DNA of 34,341 bases from Thermoplasmata archaeon. Lineage in GTDB: Archaea > Thermoplasmatota > Thermoplasmata > Methanomassiliicoccales > Methanomethylophilaceae. Within the stretch, counting starts at the first letter, position 1, and each line of letters opens with the position of its first letter. The stretch is taken from NCBI GenBank assembly GCA_015063165.1, contig SUSZ01000027.1, forward strand, positions 1 to 34,341, written 5' to 3'. Under the pieces are notes generated by a model, which searched no databases, had not been told where the DNA came from, and saw only the letters and a list, made by a program, of their open reading frames with translations. This document shows positions 1 to 7,439 of the stretch, one piece after another. The position numbers and the translations under genes were made by a program.

Positions 1-154
1 AGACCTGGATGCGCCCATGGCGAGACGACTAGACGAACGGACGATCAGAAAAGACGCCGGTCGGTAGACATCCGTCCGCGACCGCATTACGAACTATCGA
101 CTCGGCCGAAGTTGTTACACACAGTCGTGTACATGGCTTAAACAAAAATATAGG

Positions 155-601
155 GTGATAGATACGGGCGATGTGATCTCGATAAAGACTCAGTACTTGA
201 TCTACGCGGGCACGAAACGCGACGATTTCAGCGGCTGGACCAAGATAGACGTTCCGGACGACGATCGCATGGAGATCTGGGCCTTGGACATCGGAGGGGG
301 CTACGTCCTCCAGAGGGCCGTGAAGAAGGTCAAGGGGATCTTCGGAGAGAGGACCCTGAGGTCCACCGCCCTCCGCCACGACAGGTCCATAGTGGACCCC
401 GACAGCGACTACATCGACTCGTGCTTCACCGTCCTGCTGAACGTGAAGATGACGGTCGACGACGCCACCGTGAAGTTCGAGAGCAAGAACAACTCCTGCA
501 CCGTGATCTCAAGAGCCGAGGTCGACTGGAAGGAGTTCGAATCCGGGGAGCCAGTGCAGCCCAAGGAGGACAACTCCAGCTACTCCAGCTTCTACTCCTG
601 A
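155..601 (+). CDS. Hypothetical protein, 148 aa
   Basis: I do not recognise a family. The frame opens with GTG at 155; a second GTG at 173 is preceded by a GGTGA at 154-158 and could be the true start. An A/T run at 141-151 resembles an archaeal TATA box, which would put transcription close to either start. The protein has an N-terminal half of mixed beta-strand character and a polar tail rich in Ser, Tyr, Glu and Asn. No signal peptide or membrane segment is visible. A hairpin with a T tract directly follows the stop. Codon use, rich in GC-ending codons, matches the following genes, so I believe it is real; its function is unknown. Confidence 0.6.
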   Translation: MIDTGDVISIKTQYLIYAGTKRDDFSGWTKIDVPDDDRMEIWALDIGGGYVLQRAVKKVKGIFGERTLRSTALRHDRSIVDPDSDYIDSCFTVLLNVKMTVDDATVKFESKNNSCTVISRAEVDWKEFESGEPVQPKEDNSSYSSFYS

Positions 602-615
602 ACTAACAACCTTAG

Positions 616-637
616 AAAGCCCCGGAAAGGCTTTTCT
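616..637 (+). terminator. Hairpin with T tract after first gene
   Basis: AAAGCC (616-621) and GGCTTT (629-634) form a stem with a 7-nt loop, followed by a T-rich run. It lies 15 nt after the stop at 601 and before the helicase start at 660, so it probably ends the upstream transcript. Confidence 0.5.
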
Positions 638-659
638 CTAATCCCGAGGCTCTCCAGGC

Positions 660-2747
660 ATGGACCCCGAGAGCCTCTCCACCATCCTGGCTGATTCGGC
701 ATCTGGCGTTTATTCCTACATGGACGACATGCAGTTCGTCAGCGACCCGCCGAAGGGCGTCATCATCACGGAGGTGTCCTCGTACGACGTCAGGGACGGA
801 TACGCCGTTCTGCACCTGCAGTCCCTGCCTCACGACACGGGCGCGCTGATGCTGCAGGTGGATTCCGAGCTTCTTGCTGGAGACGAAGCCGGATTCACCC
901 GCTACGACGAGGTGTCGCGCACGATAGTGGTGCATCCCGGGCCGAACGTCCTCTCTGCGATGGCGATAGCCCACCCCTGCGTCAGGGTTCTGTCCGATAT
1001 GAAGTTCCTGGTCAGAGCGCTGATGGAGTTCCTCGGAAAGCATTCCGGCTCGATAGACATTCCATGCCTACCTCCTTCGGCGGGAGAGCCGGAGTTCCCG
1101 GACGGGGCCGAGCCTTCCGAGCAGCAGAGAAAAGCCGTCCGCAGAGTTCTGTCCAGCCCCCTTTCGTACGTTTGGGGGGCGCCCGGGACAGGGAAGACGC
1201 AGTTCGTTCTGGCCACATGCATCAAGACCTGCATATCGTCAGGAATGAAAGTGGCGGTATTCGCGCCCACGAACAACTCGGTGGAGCAGGTCCTTCGCGG
1301 AATCCTCAAGGCATTCGACGAGAAGGAGCTTGGCAAAGGGGTCCTCCGCCTCGGCGTGCCGACAAAGACGTTCCTCCTGGAGCATCCGGACATGTGCGAG
1401 GACTCTCAGGCCCAGAAGAGGGCCGACAGGCTCAGGAAGAGCATCGAGAACATGGAGGAGATCCTGTTCGAGAGGACCTGCGACAGGATCAGGCCCAGGA
1501 TCGACAGGCTCTCCGAGCGTCTGGAGTTCATGGACGGGACTGCGACCATAGCCATGGCCCCCGAGATGGGCAGGGAGATGGCGCCTATCCTCACCCTGTG
1601 CTCGCGCACGAGGACCATAGACTGCGATGAGGACAGGGATCTGAGGGAGATCCTGGCCGAGGCGAGATCCGCTCTCTACGACCGCGACAGGCCTGCCCTG
1701 GACATCGCGGAATACAGGAACATGACCGACGGGGACGTCGCCAGGATGATATCGTCGCTGGAGGACGAGCTCGAGAGCATATCGTCCAGATGCACCAACA
1801 GGCGCGTGAGGGACGTCTCCGTGGTGGCAGGGACCCCTCTGCAGTTCATCTCCCGCTTCAGGCCCAGAGGCTCCGCCGACGACGGCAGGATGGAGCTGGA
1901 CGTGGACCGCATCTTCCTGGACGAGGCGGGCTACTGCAGCCTGATGCATGCGGTCACGCTGTTCACCAACGGCGTTCCGATTGCCTTCCTGGGGGACCAT
2001 ATGCAGCTCCCTCCGGTGTGCGAGATCGACAGCGAGCTCCTCAGACACTGGTCCGAGGGCAACAGCCGCCTCAAGGACGCCTTCCTGTGGGACATGAGCG
2101 CCCTCTGCTGCGAATCCCTAATCACTGGCGACAGGGACAGCCTGGCGCGCTCCTACGCCGAAGGAACGGAGCCTAGGATGGATCTGACGGTACGCAGCGA
2201 CCTGACCGAATCGCACAGGTTCGGGCCAAACCTAGCCGGCATACTGGATTCGTTCGTCTACCACAACGGGATGAAGGGCTTCGGAGAGGGCAACCTGCGG
2301 ATGCTCTGCATCGATGCCAGATGCAGGTCCAGAAAGAGGAGGGAGAACGACGCCGAGAGGGATGCCGTGGTTTCTTTCCTGGAGGCGGAACGCCCCGATC
2401 CTCTTTCCATAGCCATCCTCACGCCGTATGCCGACCAGACGAAGATGCTGAAAGGCTCCGTCGGCAGGTACAGGGACTGCGTGATGACCGTCCACGCCTC
2501 CCAGGGAAGGGAATGGGACACGGTGGTCCTGAGCGTGGCGGACAACGGGGTCCTGTCAAGGGACGTCCCGTTCAGGTTCACGAGCTCCTCGACCGAGATG
2601 GGTCTGAAGATCGTCAACACCGCCGTATCCAGAGCCAGGAGGAGGCTGGTCCTGGTCTGCGACAAGGAGTTCTGGACATCCAAGGGGAACGAGCTCATCG
2701 GAAGGATAGCGGAGGAATCGGAGCCCTGGAAGCCGCCGGACGCATGA
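660..2747 (+). CDS. SF1 helicase, Upf1/DNA2-like (AAA_11/AAA_12)
   Basis: Predicted ATP-dependent nucleic acid helicase of superfamily 1, 695 aa. Walker A GAPGTGKT lies near residue 173. Motif Ia (APTNNSVEQ) follows. Walker B appears as FLDEAG near residue 420, then motif III GDHMQLPP near 446. The second RecA domain has SHRFG, the motif V-like HASQGREWD near 615, and motif VI TAVSRARRRL near the C-terminus. A helical insert rich in Glu and Arg (about residues 250-390) separates motifs Ia and II, as in Upf1/DNA2-like helicases. The N-terminal 150 residues match nothing I know. No nuclease domain is visible. The next gene begins 46 nt after the stop. Whether the substrate is RNA or DNA cannot be told from the sequence. 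Confidence 0.9.
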   Translation: MDPESLSTILADSASGVYSYMDDMQFVSDPPKGVIITEVSSYDVRDGYAVLHLQSLPHDTGALMLQVDSELLAGDEAGFTRYDEVSRTIVVHPGPNVLSAMAIAHPCVRVLSDMKFLVRALMEFLGKHSGSIDIPCLPPSAGEPEFPDGAEPSEQQRKAVRRVLSSPLSYVWGAPGTGKTQFVLATCIKTCISSGMKVAVFAPTNNSVEQVLRGILKAFDEKELGKGVLRLGVPTKTFLLEHPDMCEDSQAQKRADRLRKSIENMEEILFERTCDRIRPRIDRLSERLEFMDGTATIAMAPEMGREMAPILTLCSRTRTIDCDEDRDLREILAEARSALYDRDRPALDIAEYRNMTDGDVARMISSLEDELESISSRCTNRRVRDVSVVAGTPLQFISRFRPRGSADDGRMELDVDRIFLDEAGYCSLMHAVTLFTNGVPIAFLGDHMQLPPVCEIDSELLRHWSEGNSRLKDAFLWDMSALCCESLITGDRDSLARSYAEGTEPRMDLTVRSDLTESHRFGPNLAGILDSFVYHNGMKGFGEGNLRMLCIDARCRSRKRRENDAERDAVVSFLEAERPDPLSIAILTPYADQTKMLKGSVGRYRDCVMTVHASQGREWDTVVLSVADNGVLSRDVPFRFTSSSTEMGLKIVNTAVSRARRRLVLVCDKEFWTSKGNELIGRIAEESEPWKPPDA

Positions 2748-2792
2748 TAAAATCGAAATCCGAGAACGACATCCGGAAACGGAGTGAAACCG

Positions 2793-3182
2793 ATGGAGCT
2801 GGAGATCCTGCCGTACGCCCTCACAGTCTGCAAGCTGGGAACATTGGACAGGACTGTTCTCTCCAAGGAGTTCCTGTTCATCGGGAAGACCGACGAGGAG
2901 CTATCCCTGGTGTGCAGGACCGAGGACGTTCCGTCCGAGACGCTCGAGAGGGAGGACGGCTGGCGCGGGCTTCGCGTCAAGGGAATCCTCGACTTCTCGA
3001 TGGTGGGGGTCCTGTCAGAGCTCACGTCCATACTCGCCGAAGCCGGGGTGGGGATTTTCGCGGTGTCCACCTACAACACCGACTACATCCTGTTCAAGGA
3101 AAAAGATTATAAAAGAGCGATTTCTGCGCTCGGAGGCTCTGGGCACACTATAGTCCTAAATCGAGTCACGATGCGAGCATGA
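2793..3182 (+). CDS. ACT domain-containing protein
   Basis: A 129-aa protein with two ACT-like halves. The second half (about residues 75-125) carries the pattern GILDFSMVGVLSELTSILAE followed by GVGIFAVSTYNTDYIL, typical of ACT domains of the CASTOR/ACT_7 type that bind amino acids. It is probably an intracellular ligand sensor, though no catalytic partner is fused to it. ATG at 2793 is preferred over the in-frame GTG at 2784 because GGAGTGA (2781-2787) sits 5 nt before the ATG. The gene follows the helicase closely and may be cotranscribed; its ligand is unknown. Confidence 0.8.
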   Translation: MELEILPYALTVCKLGTLDRTVLSKEFLFIGKTDEELSLVCRTEDVPSETLEREDGWRGLRVKGILDFSMVGVLSELTSILAEAGVGIFAVSTYNTDYILFKEKDYKRAISALGGSGHTIVLNRVTMRA

Positions 3183-3273
3183 AGGACGAATGCTAGGCCG
3201 GCAGAACAGCCGACCGCCGTAGGATGCGCAGAACAAAATACGTCTAACGCGATACAGGACAAGGAGGTATGAG

Positions 3274-3930
3274 ATGTCCGAAGACGAAAAGAGCAAGTTC
3301 GAAGAGAAGACCGACAAGTCTCTGAACCTGAAGGACGAGGAGTTCGTGATCGACGAGAACGACGACGATGACGTTTTCGAGCCGTTCATCGACGACATGG
3401 GCTTCTTCAGCACCTCTCGCCACATCGAGTACCACATGCAGGAGTGGGGGATATCCGGGAACAGGTACTCCCTCGACGAGATAGACGACACCGCCAGGGA
3501 ATACCTGTCCAGCTTCAAGCACAGATGCAAGCTAAGAGACGACGAAGCCAAGCTGGACATCATCATAGCGAGATCCGAATAGAACGCCTGCATGGACATG
3601 TGCACCGCCAACGTGATCGCGAACATGTTCGACGAGGACGCCCCCTGTGCGGTCATCTACGCCTGCAACACTATCCTCGACTCTCTGGCCTCGATGCTGG
3701 ACATCACCGAGATGGACGACACCTCGTCGTACGCCTACTGCATCCTGCTCGCCAGGAGGCACGGCATGTTCACCGACGAGGAGCTCGACAGCCTCACGGA
3801 CATGTTCGAGTACAGGGACCACTGCGCCACCCACATTTACGTCGACGATCCTGACGAGGAAACCAAGACGAAGTGGAAGACGCTCCTGTTCAGGACCATG
3901 GCCGACATGTACGTCAAGGGCATGATGTGA
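3274..3930 (+). CDS. Acidic hypothetical protein with in-frame TAG (possible pyrrolysine)
   Basis: Translation from ATG 3274 has an excellent ribosome site (AGGAGGT at 3262-3268) and meets TAG at 3580-3582. The same frame then stays open to TGA at 3928-3930. Read conventionally this is a 102-aa protein plus a 112-aa ORF starting at 3592. The second ORF is in the same frame, only 9 nt downstream, with no ribosome site of its own. If TAG is decoded as pyrrolysine, the product is 218 aa with Pyl at position 103. Both halves are acidic and helix-rich, and the second has several Cys and Met. I know no family. Alternatives are a recent nonsense mutation or two genuine short genes. The promoter may be the A-rich stretch near 3231-3240. 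Confidence 0.6.
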
Positions 3931-3943
3931 ATCCAAAAGAAGG

Positions 3944-4009
3944 GTTGAGGTGACGGGTAAGGCGTTTGTGTTCCATTACCAGTTTTTGTTCGTCCCCGTC
4001 ACTTTCAAC
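3944..4009. terminator. Long hairpin between convergent genes
   Basis: GTTGA plus GTGACGGG (3944-3957) pairs with CCCGTCAC plus TCAAC (3995-4009), with one unpaired base on the left arm and two on the right. An inner GGTAA/TTACC stem (3956-3960/3976-3980) overlaps the base of the outer one. It lies between the convergent gene ends at 3930 and 4066 and has T-rich DNA on the + side, so a bidirectional terminator is the simplest reading; a small structured RNA is possible. Confidence 0.4.
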
Positions 4010-4065
4010 TTTTAATCCAAGTCGCCCGTATTTATCCTTATCTATGGATATTGACGCAATTATCG

Positions 4066-4434
4066 TCAGGACAGGTCCTTCAAGCATTCCTCGAGGGACC
4101 TGCGCCTGCTTTCAAGAAGGGAGGCTTCCATCGAAAGCTTGCCGGCCAACTCGAAATCCGATGCCGACAGCGCCTCCTGGATGCGGGCTTTTATAGAAGT
4201 TATCTCCGAAGAGACGGACGAGATCTCCTCGGAAACGGATCTGCTATCGACGCTCCTGACCTCCGGGACCGAGGGACCCTCCTCCGAGGAGAGCTCCTGT
4301 ATCCTGGTGCGGATCTCCTCCATCCTCTGCGCGGCGGAACGGGCCTCCGCAGGGTTCTCAGGCATCGATTCCATAAGGTCCAGGAACTCCGCCCTGAGAG
4401 CGGCTAGCTCCGTGGACCTGTCGGACAGGGTCAC
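4066..4434 (-). CDS. Coiled-coil hypothetical protein, 122 aa
   Basis: A small protein almost wholly of predicted helix with heptad-like spacing of Leu, Ile and Ala and abundant Glu, Arg and Ser, so probably a coiled coil. No membrane segment or catalytic motif is visible. It starts with GTG at 4434, which overlaps the TGA of the upstream gene as GTGA (4434-4431), indicating translational coupling. The two products are probably made together and may interact. I do not recognise the family. Confidence 0.65.
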   Translation of the reverse strand: MTLSDRSTELAALRAEFLDLMESMPENPAEARSAAQRMEEIRTRIQELSSEEGPSVPEVRSVDSRSVSEEISSVSSEITSIKARIQEALSASDFELAGKLSMEASLLESRRRSLEECLKDLS

Positions 4435-5012
4435 TTCTTACCCTTCTTGGACTTCTTCTTGCCCTTCTTCTTGGACTTGCCCTTCTTATTGTCGGGCTCC
4501 TCCATGTCGAAGAGCTTGGAGAACTCCTCGTAGAGCTTGTCGTCGTAGAATATGGTCTCGCCGATGACGGAGAGCATGTAGGGGTCGTCCAGCATGATCT
4601 TGATCATCTTGCCAGACTTCAGGGCCTTCTCTCCCATCTCCTGCCCGATGGTCTCCATGACCATGTCGCAGTGATCGGCGCGGATCTCGCTGGCCTTCTC
4701 GTCGAGCTCGGCGGCCTCCTCTCCGAGGGTCTTCATGTACCTGTCGTAGCACTCGGGGCGGTCGACCTCGTCCAGATCCTCCAGATCTATGCCCTCGAGG
4801 AGGGACTCGTCGTCCTTCATGTCGGCCAGGACGGCGATGTAGGATGCTATGTCGGCGTTGATGTACGCGATGAGCTTGTCGATGCCCTCGAGCTTCTCGG
4901 CCTTTTTGACCCTGGATTTCTTCTTGTCGAGCTCGACCAGCTCATTCTTCTTCCTATCGATGACGGCGGTGATCGTCTTGATGGCGTCCTCGCTGTATTC
5001 TCCGTCTGACAT
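4431..5012 (-). CDS. Hypothetical helical protein with Lys-rich tail
   Basis: A 193-aa helical protein that ends in a run of about 18 residues of almost only Lys, Gly and Ser, such as KKGKSKKKGKKKSKKGKK. The body is acidic and coiled-coil-like (residues 10-110), followed by a Met-rich helical segment. The basic tail suggests contact with nucleic acid or ribosomes, but this is inference from composition only. There is no ribosome site before ATG 5012; a TATA-like element about 25-30 nt upstream implies a short-leader or leaderless transcript. It is the first gene of a two-gene operon with the GTGA-coupled gene ending at 4066. Confidence 0.7.
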   Translation of the reverse strand: MSDGEYSEDAIKTITAVIDRKKNELVELDKKKSRVKKAEKLEGIDKLIAYINADIASYIAVLADMKDDESLLEGIDLEDLDEVDRPECYDRYMKTLGEEAAELDEKASEIRADHCDMVMETIGQEMGEKALKSGKMIKIMLDDPYMLSVIGETIFYDDKLYEEFSKLFDMEEPDNKKGKSKKKGKKKSKKGKK

Positions 5013-5035
5013 GACGGTGTCATGACCTTGAAACG

Positions 5036-5047
5036 ATTAATATATTA
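5036..5047 (-). promoter_or_regulatory. TATA box for the 5012 operon
   Basis: An A/T-only stretch (TAATATATTAAT on the minus strand) in GC-rich surroundings ends 24 nt before the minus-strand ATG at 5012. This is the normal archaeal distance for a start of transcription at or just before the start codon. Confidence 0.6.
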
Positions 5048-5177
5048 CCGATATTGGGTCTGTGAAGAAGATTTTCATTCATCGTTCGACCGATACATCC
5101 AACAGGGCGGTCGGCGTCGGCGACGGACGAGGGCGGCCGGAGCATCCTGGAAAAGGTCGGACGCCCCGGCGTTAGCC

Positions 5178-5867
5178 TCAGTACTTCTTGTCGCGAGGGA
5201 CGATCTGGACGGGAGCTCCGCAGTAGGGACAGCGGTCCAGAACGGCGTCCATCCCGTCGGGGTCCTCTCCGAGGAGGGCGGGGCCCTTGAAGCTGTCGAT
5301 GAATACGATGTCCTGAGCGAGGAGGGCGTCCAGCATGGGCTTGCAGCATGCGGCTTCCACGTCCACGTCGGAGATCTGCAGCTTGAGAAGGGGCCTGGCG
5401 CGGAGGTTCTTGTTCCTCTGCTCGGTGAGTATTGCGTCCACGCGCTCCGCGTCCGCATCGGCTCCGGGGAACCCCATCTCTGCGGCGTACGCGAGCATCC
5501 TGACCGCTTTCTGCATGTCCTTTGGGACTCCGGATCCCACCTCGTACATCAGGCCGAGGTGATAGAGAGCGCTGGGGTCGAGGGAATCGGCGGCCTGACC
5601 GAGGTACTCGACGGCCTTCTCCATGTCGACTTCCACTCCTTGGCCGGAGGCGTACATTATCCCGAGCTCCCTGCGGGCGGGCATGTATCCCATCTTGCAG
5701 GACTTCTTGAAGCACTCAGCGGCCTTGTCGAAGTCCTTGGGGACGTCGGTGCCGTAGAGATAGGCGAGACCTGTCTGGTAGAGGGATTCTGCGTCGTCCT
5801 GGTTGATGCCGGGTTGTTTCTCGGAAGCCATGGTAATCGGACAGGAATCGCCGATTTCATTAATCAT
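5178..5867 (-). CDS. Sel1-repeat protein with C-terminal CPYCG motif
   Basis: A 229-aa protein of Sel1-type TPR repeats (about residues 25-135; signatures such as GLAYLYGTDVPKDFDKA, GIMYASGQGVEVDMEKA, GLMYEVGSGVPKDMQKA). A Cys-containing C-terminal region ends with CPYCG, half of a zinc ribbon. Sel1 repeats are protein-interaction scaffolds. I chose ATG 5867 because it overlaps the TGA of the upstream Sel1 gene as ATGA (5867-5864); an internal ATG at 5831 is the alternative and would shorten the protein by 12 residues. It is the second gene of a Sel1 pair. No signal peptide is visible, so it is probably cytoplasmic; its partners are unknown. Confidence 0.8.
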   Translation of the reverse strand: MINEIGDSCPITMASEKQPGINQDDAESLYQTGLAYLYGTDVPKDFDKAAECFKKSCKMGYMPARRELGIMYASGQGVEVDMEKAVEYLGQAADSLDPSALYHLGLMYEVGSGVPKDMQKAVRMLAYAAEMGFPGADADAERVDAILTEQRNKNLRARPLLKLQISDVDVEAACCKPMLDALLAQDIVFIDSFKGPALLGEDPDGMDAVLDRCPYCGAPVQIVPRDKKY

Positions 5868-6778
5868 ATCTTCGGAAGTCGTTTCGTCCCGATTGCTGAC
5901 AGCATGTCCTTGGCCTCGTCGTCCCCGTTGTCCGAAGCCATCCTGAGCCACTTGACGGCCTCCTCTTCGGAAGCCTCGACTCCGATGCCCTTGAGATAGC
6001 AGTGTCCGACCATCGTCATGGATGACGTCACGCCTTCCATGGCCGCTCTGAGGAACCATTCGAAGGCCATCCCTGCATCCGGCTTGACGTCCCCGAAGCC
6101 CTCGGAATACAGGTACCCTAGCCTCTCCATGGCGAACGCGTCGCCTTCCTTGGCGCCCTTCCTGTACCATTCGACGGCCTTGTCCAGATCGACCGAGGTG
6201 CCAGTTCCGAACTCGTAGCATACGGCCAGCTGGAACATGGCGTTGAGGTTGCCAGCTCTGGCCGCGATCCTGTACAGGGAGAACGCCTTGGGCTCGTTCT
6301 TCTCCACCCCCAGGCCTTCCTGGTAGAGATAGGCCAGATTGGTCCTTGCGTCGGAGCTGCCCTGGTTGGCAGCCAGCCTGAAGTACTTGGCGGCCTTCTC
6401 GTAGTCCTTGTCGACGGACACCCCGTCCATGTATGCCAGTCCGGCGTACAGCTGGGCGTCCGGTATGCCGTCACGAGCGGCCTCTATGGACATCTGGGCG
6501 GCCTTTGCGGAATCGATGCCGTCGTACTCGCCCTGCATGAAGAGGCGGACCATCAGGGTCATAGCCTCGGTCTGGCCGGCGGCGACGGCTTTCTCGAGGT
6601 AGTAGTAGCCCTTGTCGCTGTCCTCTTCGACGTCCCATCCGAAAAGATATGCCATGGCCATGGCGTAAAGCCCGCCGGGATCGCCGTCCGCCGCCAGGGT
6701 CTGGACCTCCTCGAACGTGAGCTCCTGGTCCCCGTCGGGCGTGTGAAAGACGAATCCCCTTCCTTCCTCTTCTGCCAT
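5864..6778 (-). CDS. Sel1-repeat protein, 304 aa
   Basis: About seven consecutive Sel1 repeats of roughly 36 residues cover residues 35-295, with the usual G-x-x-Y-x-x-G and A-x-x-W/Y-x-x-x-A spacing (AGLAYMDGVSVDKDYEKA, AYLYQEGLGVEKNEPKA, GYLYSEGFGDVKPDAGMA). ATG 6778 has GGGAG just upstream and a TATA-like ACATATACC near 6800-6808, so this gene seems to have its own promoter. Its last codons overlap the start of the next Sel1 gene as ATGA. The 5' third of the gene is overlapped by the open frame of the metallopeptidase gene upstream. The role is probably scaffolding; no enzyme domain is present. Confidence 0.85.
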   Translation of the reverse strand: MAEEEGRGFVFHTPDGDQELTFEEVQTLAADGDPGGLYAMAMAYLFGWDVEEDSDKGYYYLEKAVAAGQTEAMTLMVRLFMQGEYDGIDSAKAAQMSIEAARDGIPDAQLYAGLAYMDGVSVDKDYEKAAKYFRLAANQGSSDARTNLAYLYQEGLGVEKNEPKAFSLYRIAARAGNLNAMFQLAVCYEFGTGTSVDLDKAVEWYRKGAKEGDAFAMERLGYLYSEGFGDVKPDAGMAFEWFLRAAMEGVTSSMTMVGHCYLKGIGVEASEEEAVKWLRMASDNGDDEAKDMLSAIGTKRLPKI

Positions 6779-7439
6779 GAGCTCCCATCGTCGCCTGGGT
6801 ATATGTTTCTGACCTTCGCTTCTTGAGCTTCCGGAGCTCCTTCTCCACTTCCTCATGGTTGGGGAACATCCTCTCCTGGTCCCTGAAGCTCTTGTTGTGG
6901 TTGCGCTTGCCGATCCTCACCCCTACTCTGAGATGCAGGAACTCGTGATACACGACGAAATCCAGGCATTGCTCGGGGACATCCAGCGCGTCCAGGGCGG
7001 GCGTGATGGATATGACTCTGAACATCGCATAGCACACTCCCAGAGTCCTCACAGCCCTGCGCTTCGACCAGGTGATGTACGTGTTCTGGAGGTCTTCGGC
7101 ATCGAGAAGCCCGGAGTCCAGAAGCCTCTGGGCGGAATCGGCAAGGCTGCGGAACTCCCCTTCGGAGGTGCACTTGAACTTCCTGCTCTCCTCCAGGAAC
7201 AGCGGCCTCTTGGACAGGATGAACTCGTCCGTGGCGATGTACTCCTCGAAGCGCTCCGGACGGTACCCTCCCTTCCTGTCCAGAAGGAAGCGGATCACGT
7301 CGTCGATCACCTCCTGGGGGGCGTCCTCCAGATACCTGGTGATGACCAGACGTATCCCGTCCTTCCCAACGGTTCCACGATACAAGGCGGAACCTATGTC
7401 CCCGAACCCGTACTCGACGTTCCTGTACTTCTGCGCCAT
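6471..7439 (-). CDS. YgjP/SprT-like zinc metallopeptidase-fold protein, apparent stop loss
   Basis: The first 209 residues form a plausible complete protein. The zinc motif is HEFLH at residues 165-169, followed by KRNHNKSF with a third His near 181, as in YgjP/WLM/SprT-like metallopeptidases. The N-terminal region contains RYLEDAPQEVIDDVIRF, shared with the paralogue at 29726-30400. The natural end appears to be after KKLRR-like basic residues near 6813. There the frame reads TCA (6812-6810) instead of a stop and stays open to 6471, inside the next gene. A single C/G change would restore TGA. The start at 7439 overlaps the TGA of the radical SAM gene by one base, so the two are coupled. Substrate unknown. 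Confidence 0.75.
   Translation of the reverse strand: MAQKYRNVEYGFGDIGSALYRGTVGKDGIRLVITRYLEDAPQEVIDDVIRFLLDRKGGYRPERFEEYIATDEFILSKRPLFLEESRKFKCTSEGEFRSLADSAQRLLDSGLLDAEDLQNTYITWSKRRAVRTLGVCYAMFRVISITPALDALDVPEQCLDFVVYHEFLHLRVGVRIGKRNHNKSFRDQERMFPNHEEVEKELRKLKKRRSETYTQATMGAHGRRGRKGIRLSHARRGPGAHVRGGPDPGGGRRSRRALRHGHGISFRMGRRRGQRQGLLLPRESRRRRPDRGYDPDGPPLHAGRVRRHRFRKGRPDVHRGRS

Noticed and set aside
29-379. 116-aa minus-strand ORF at the left edge
   Set aside because: It overlaps the better supported plus-strand gene at 155-601 and has no ribosome site, TATA box or family resemblance.
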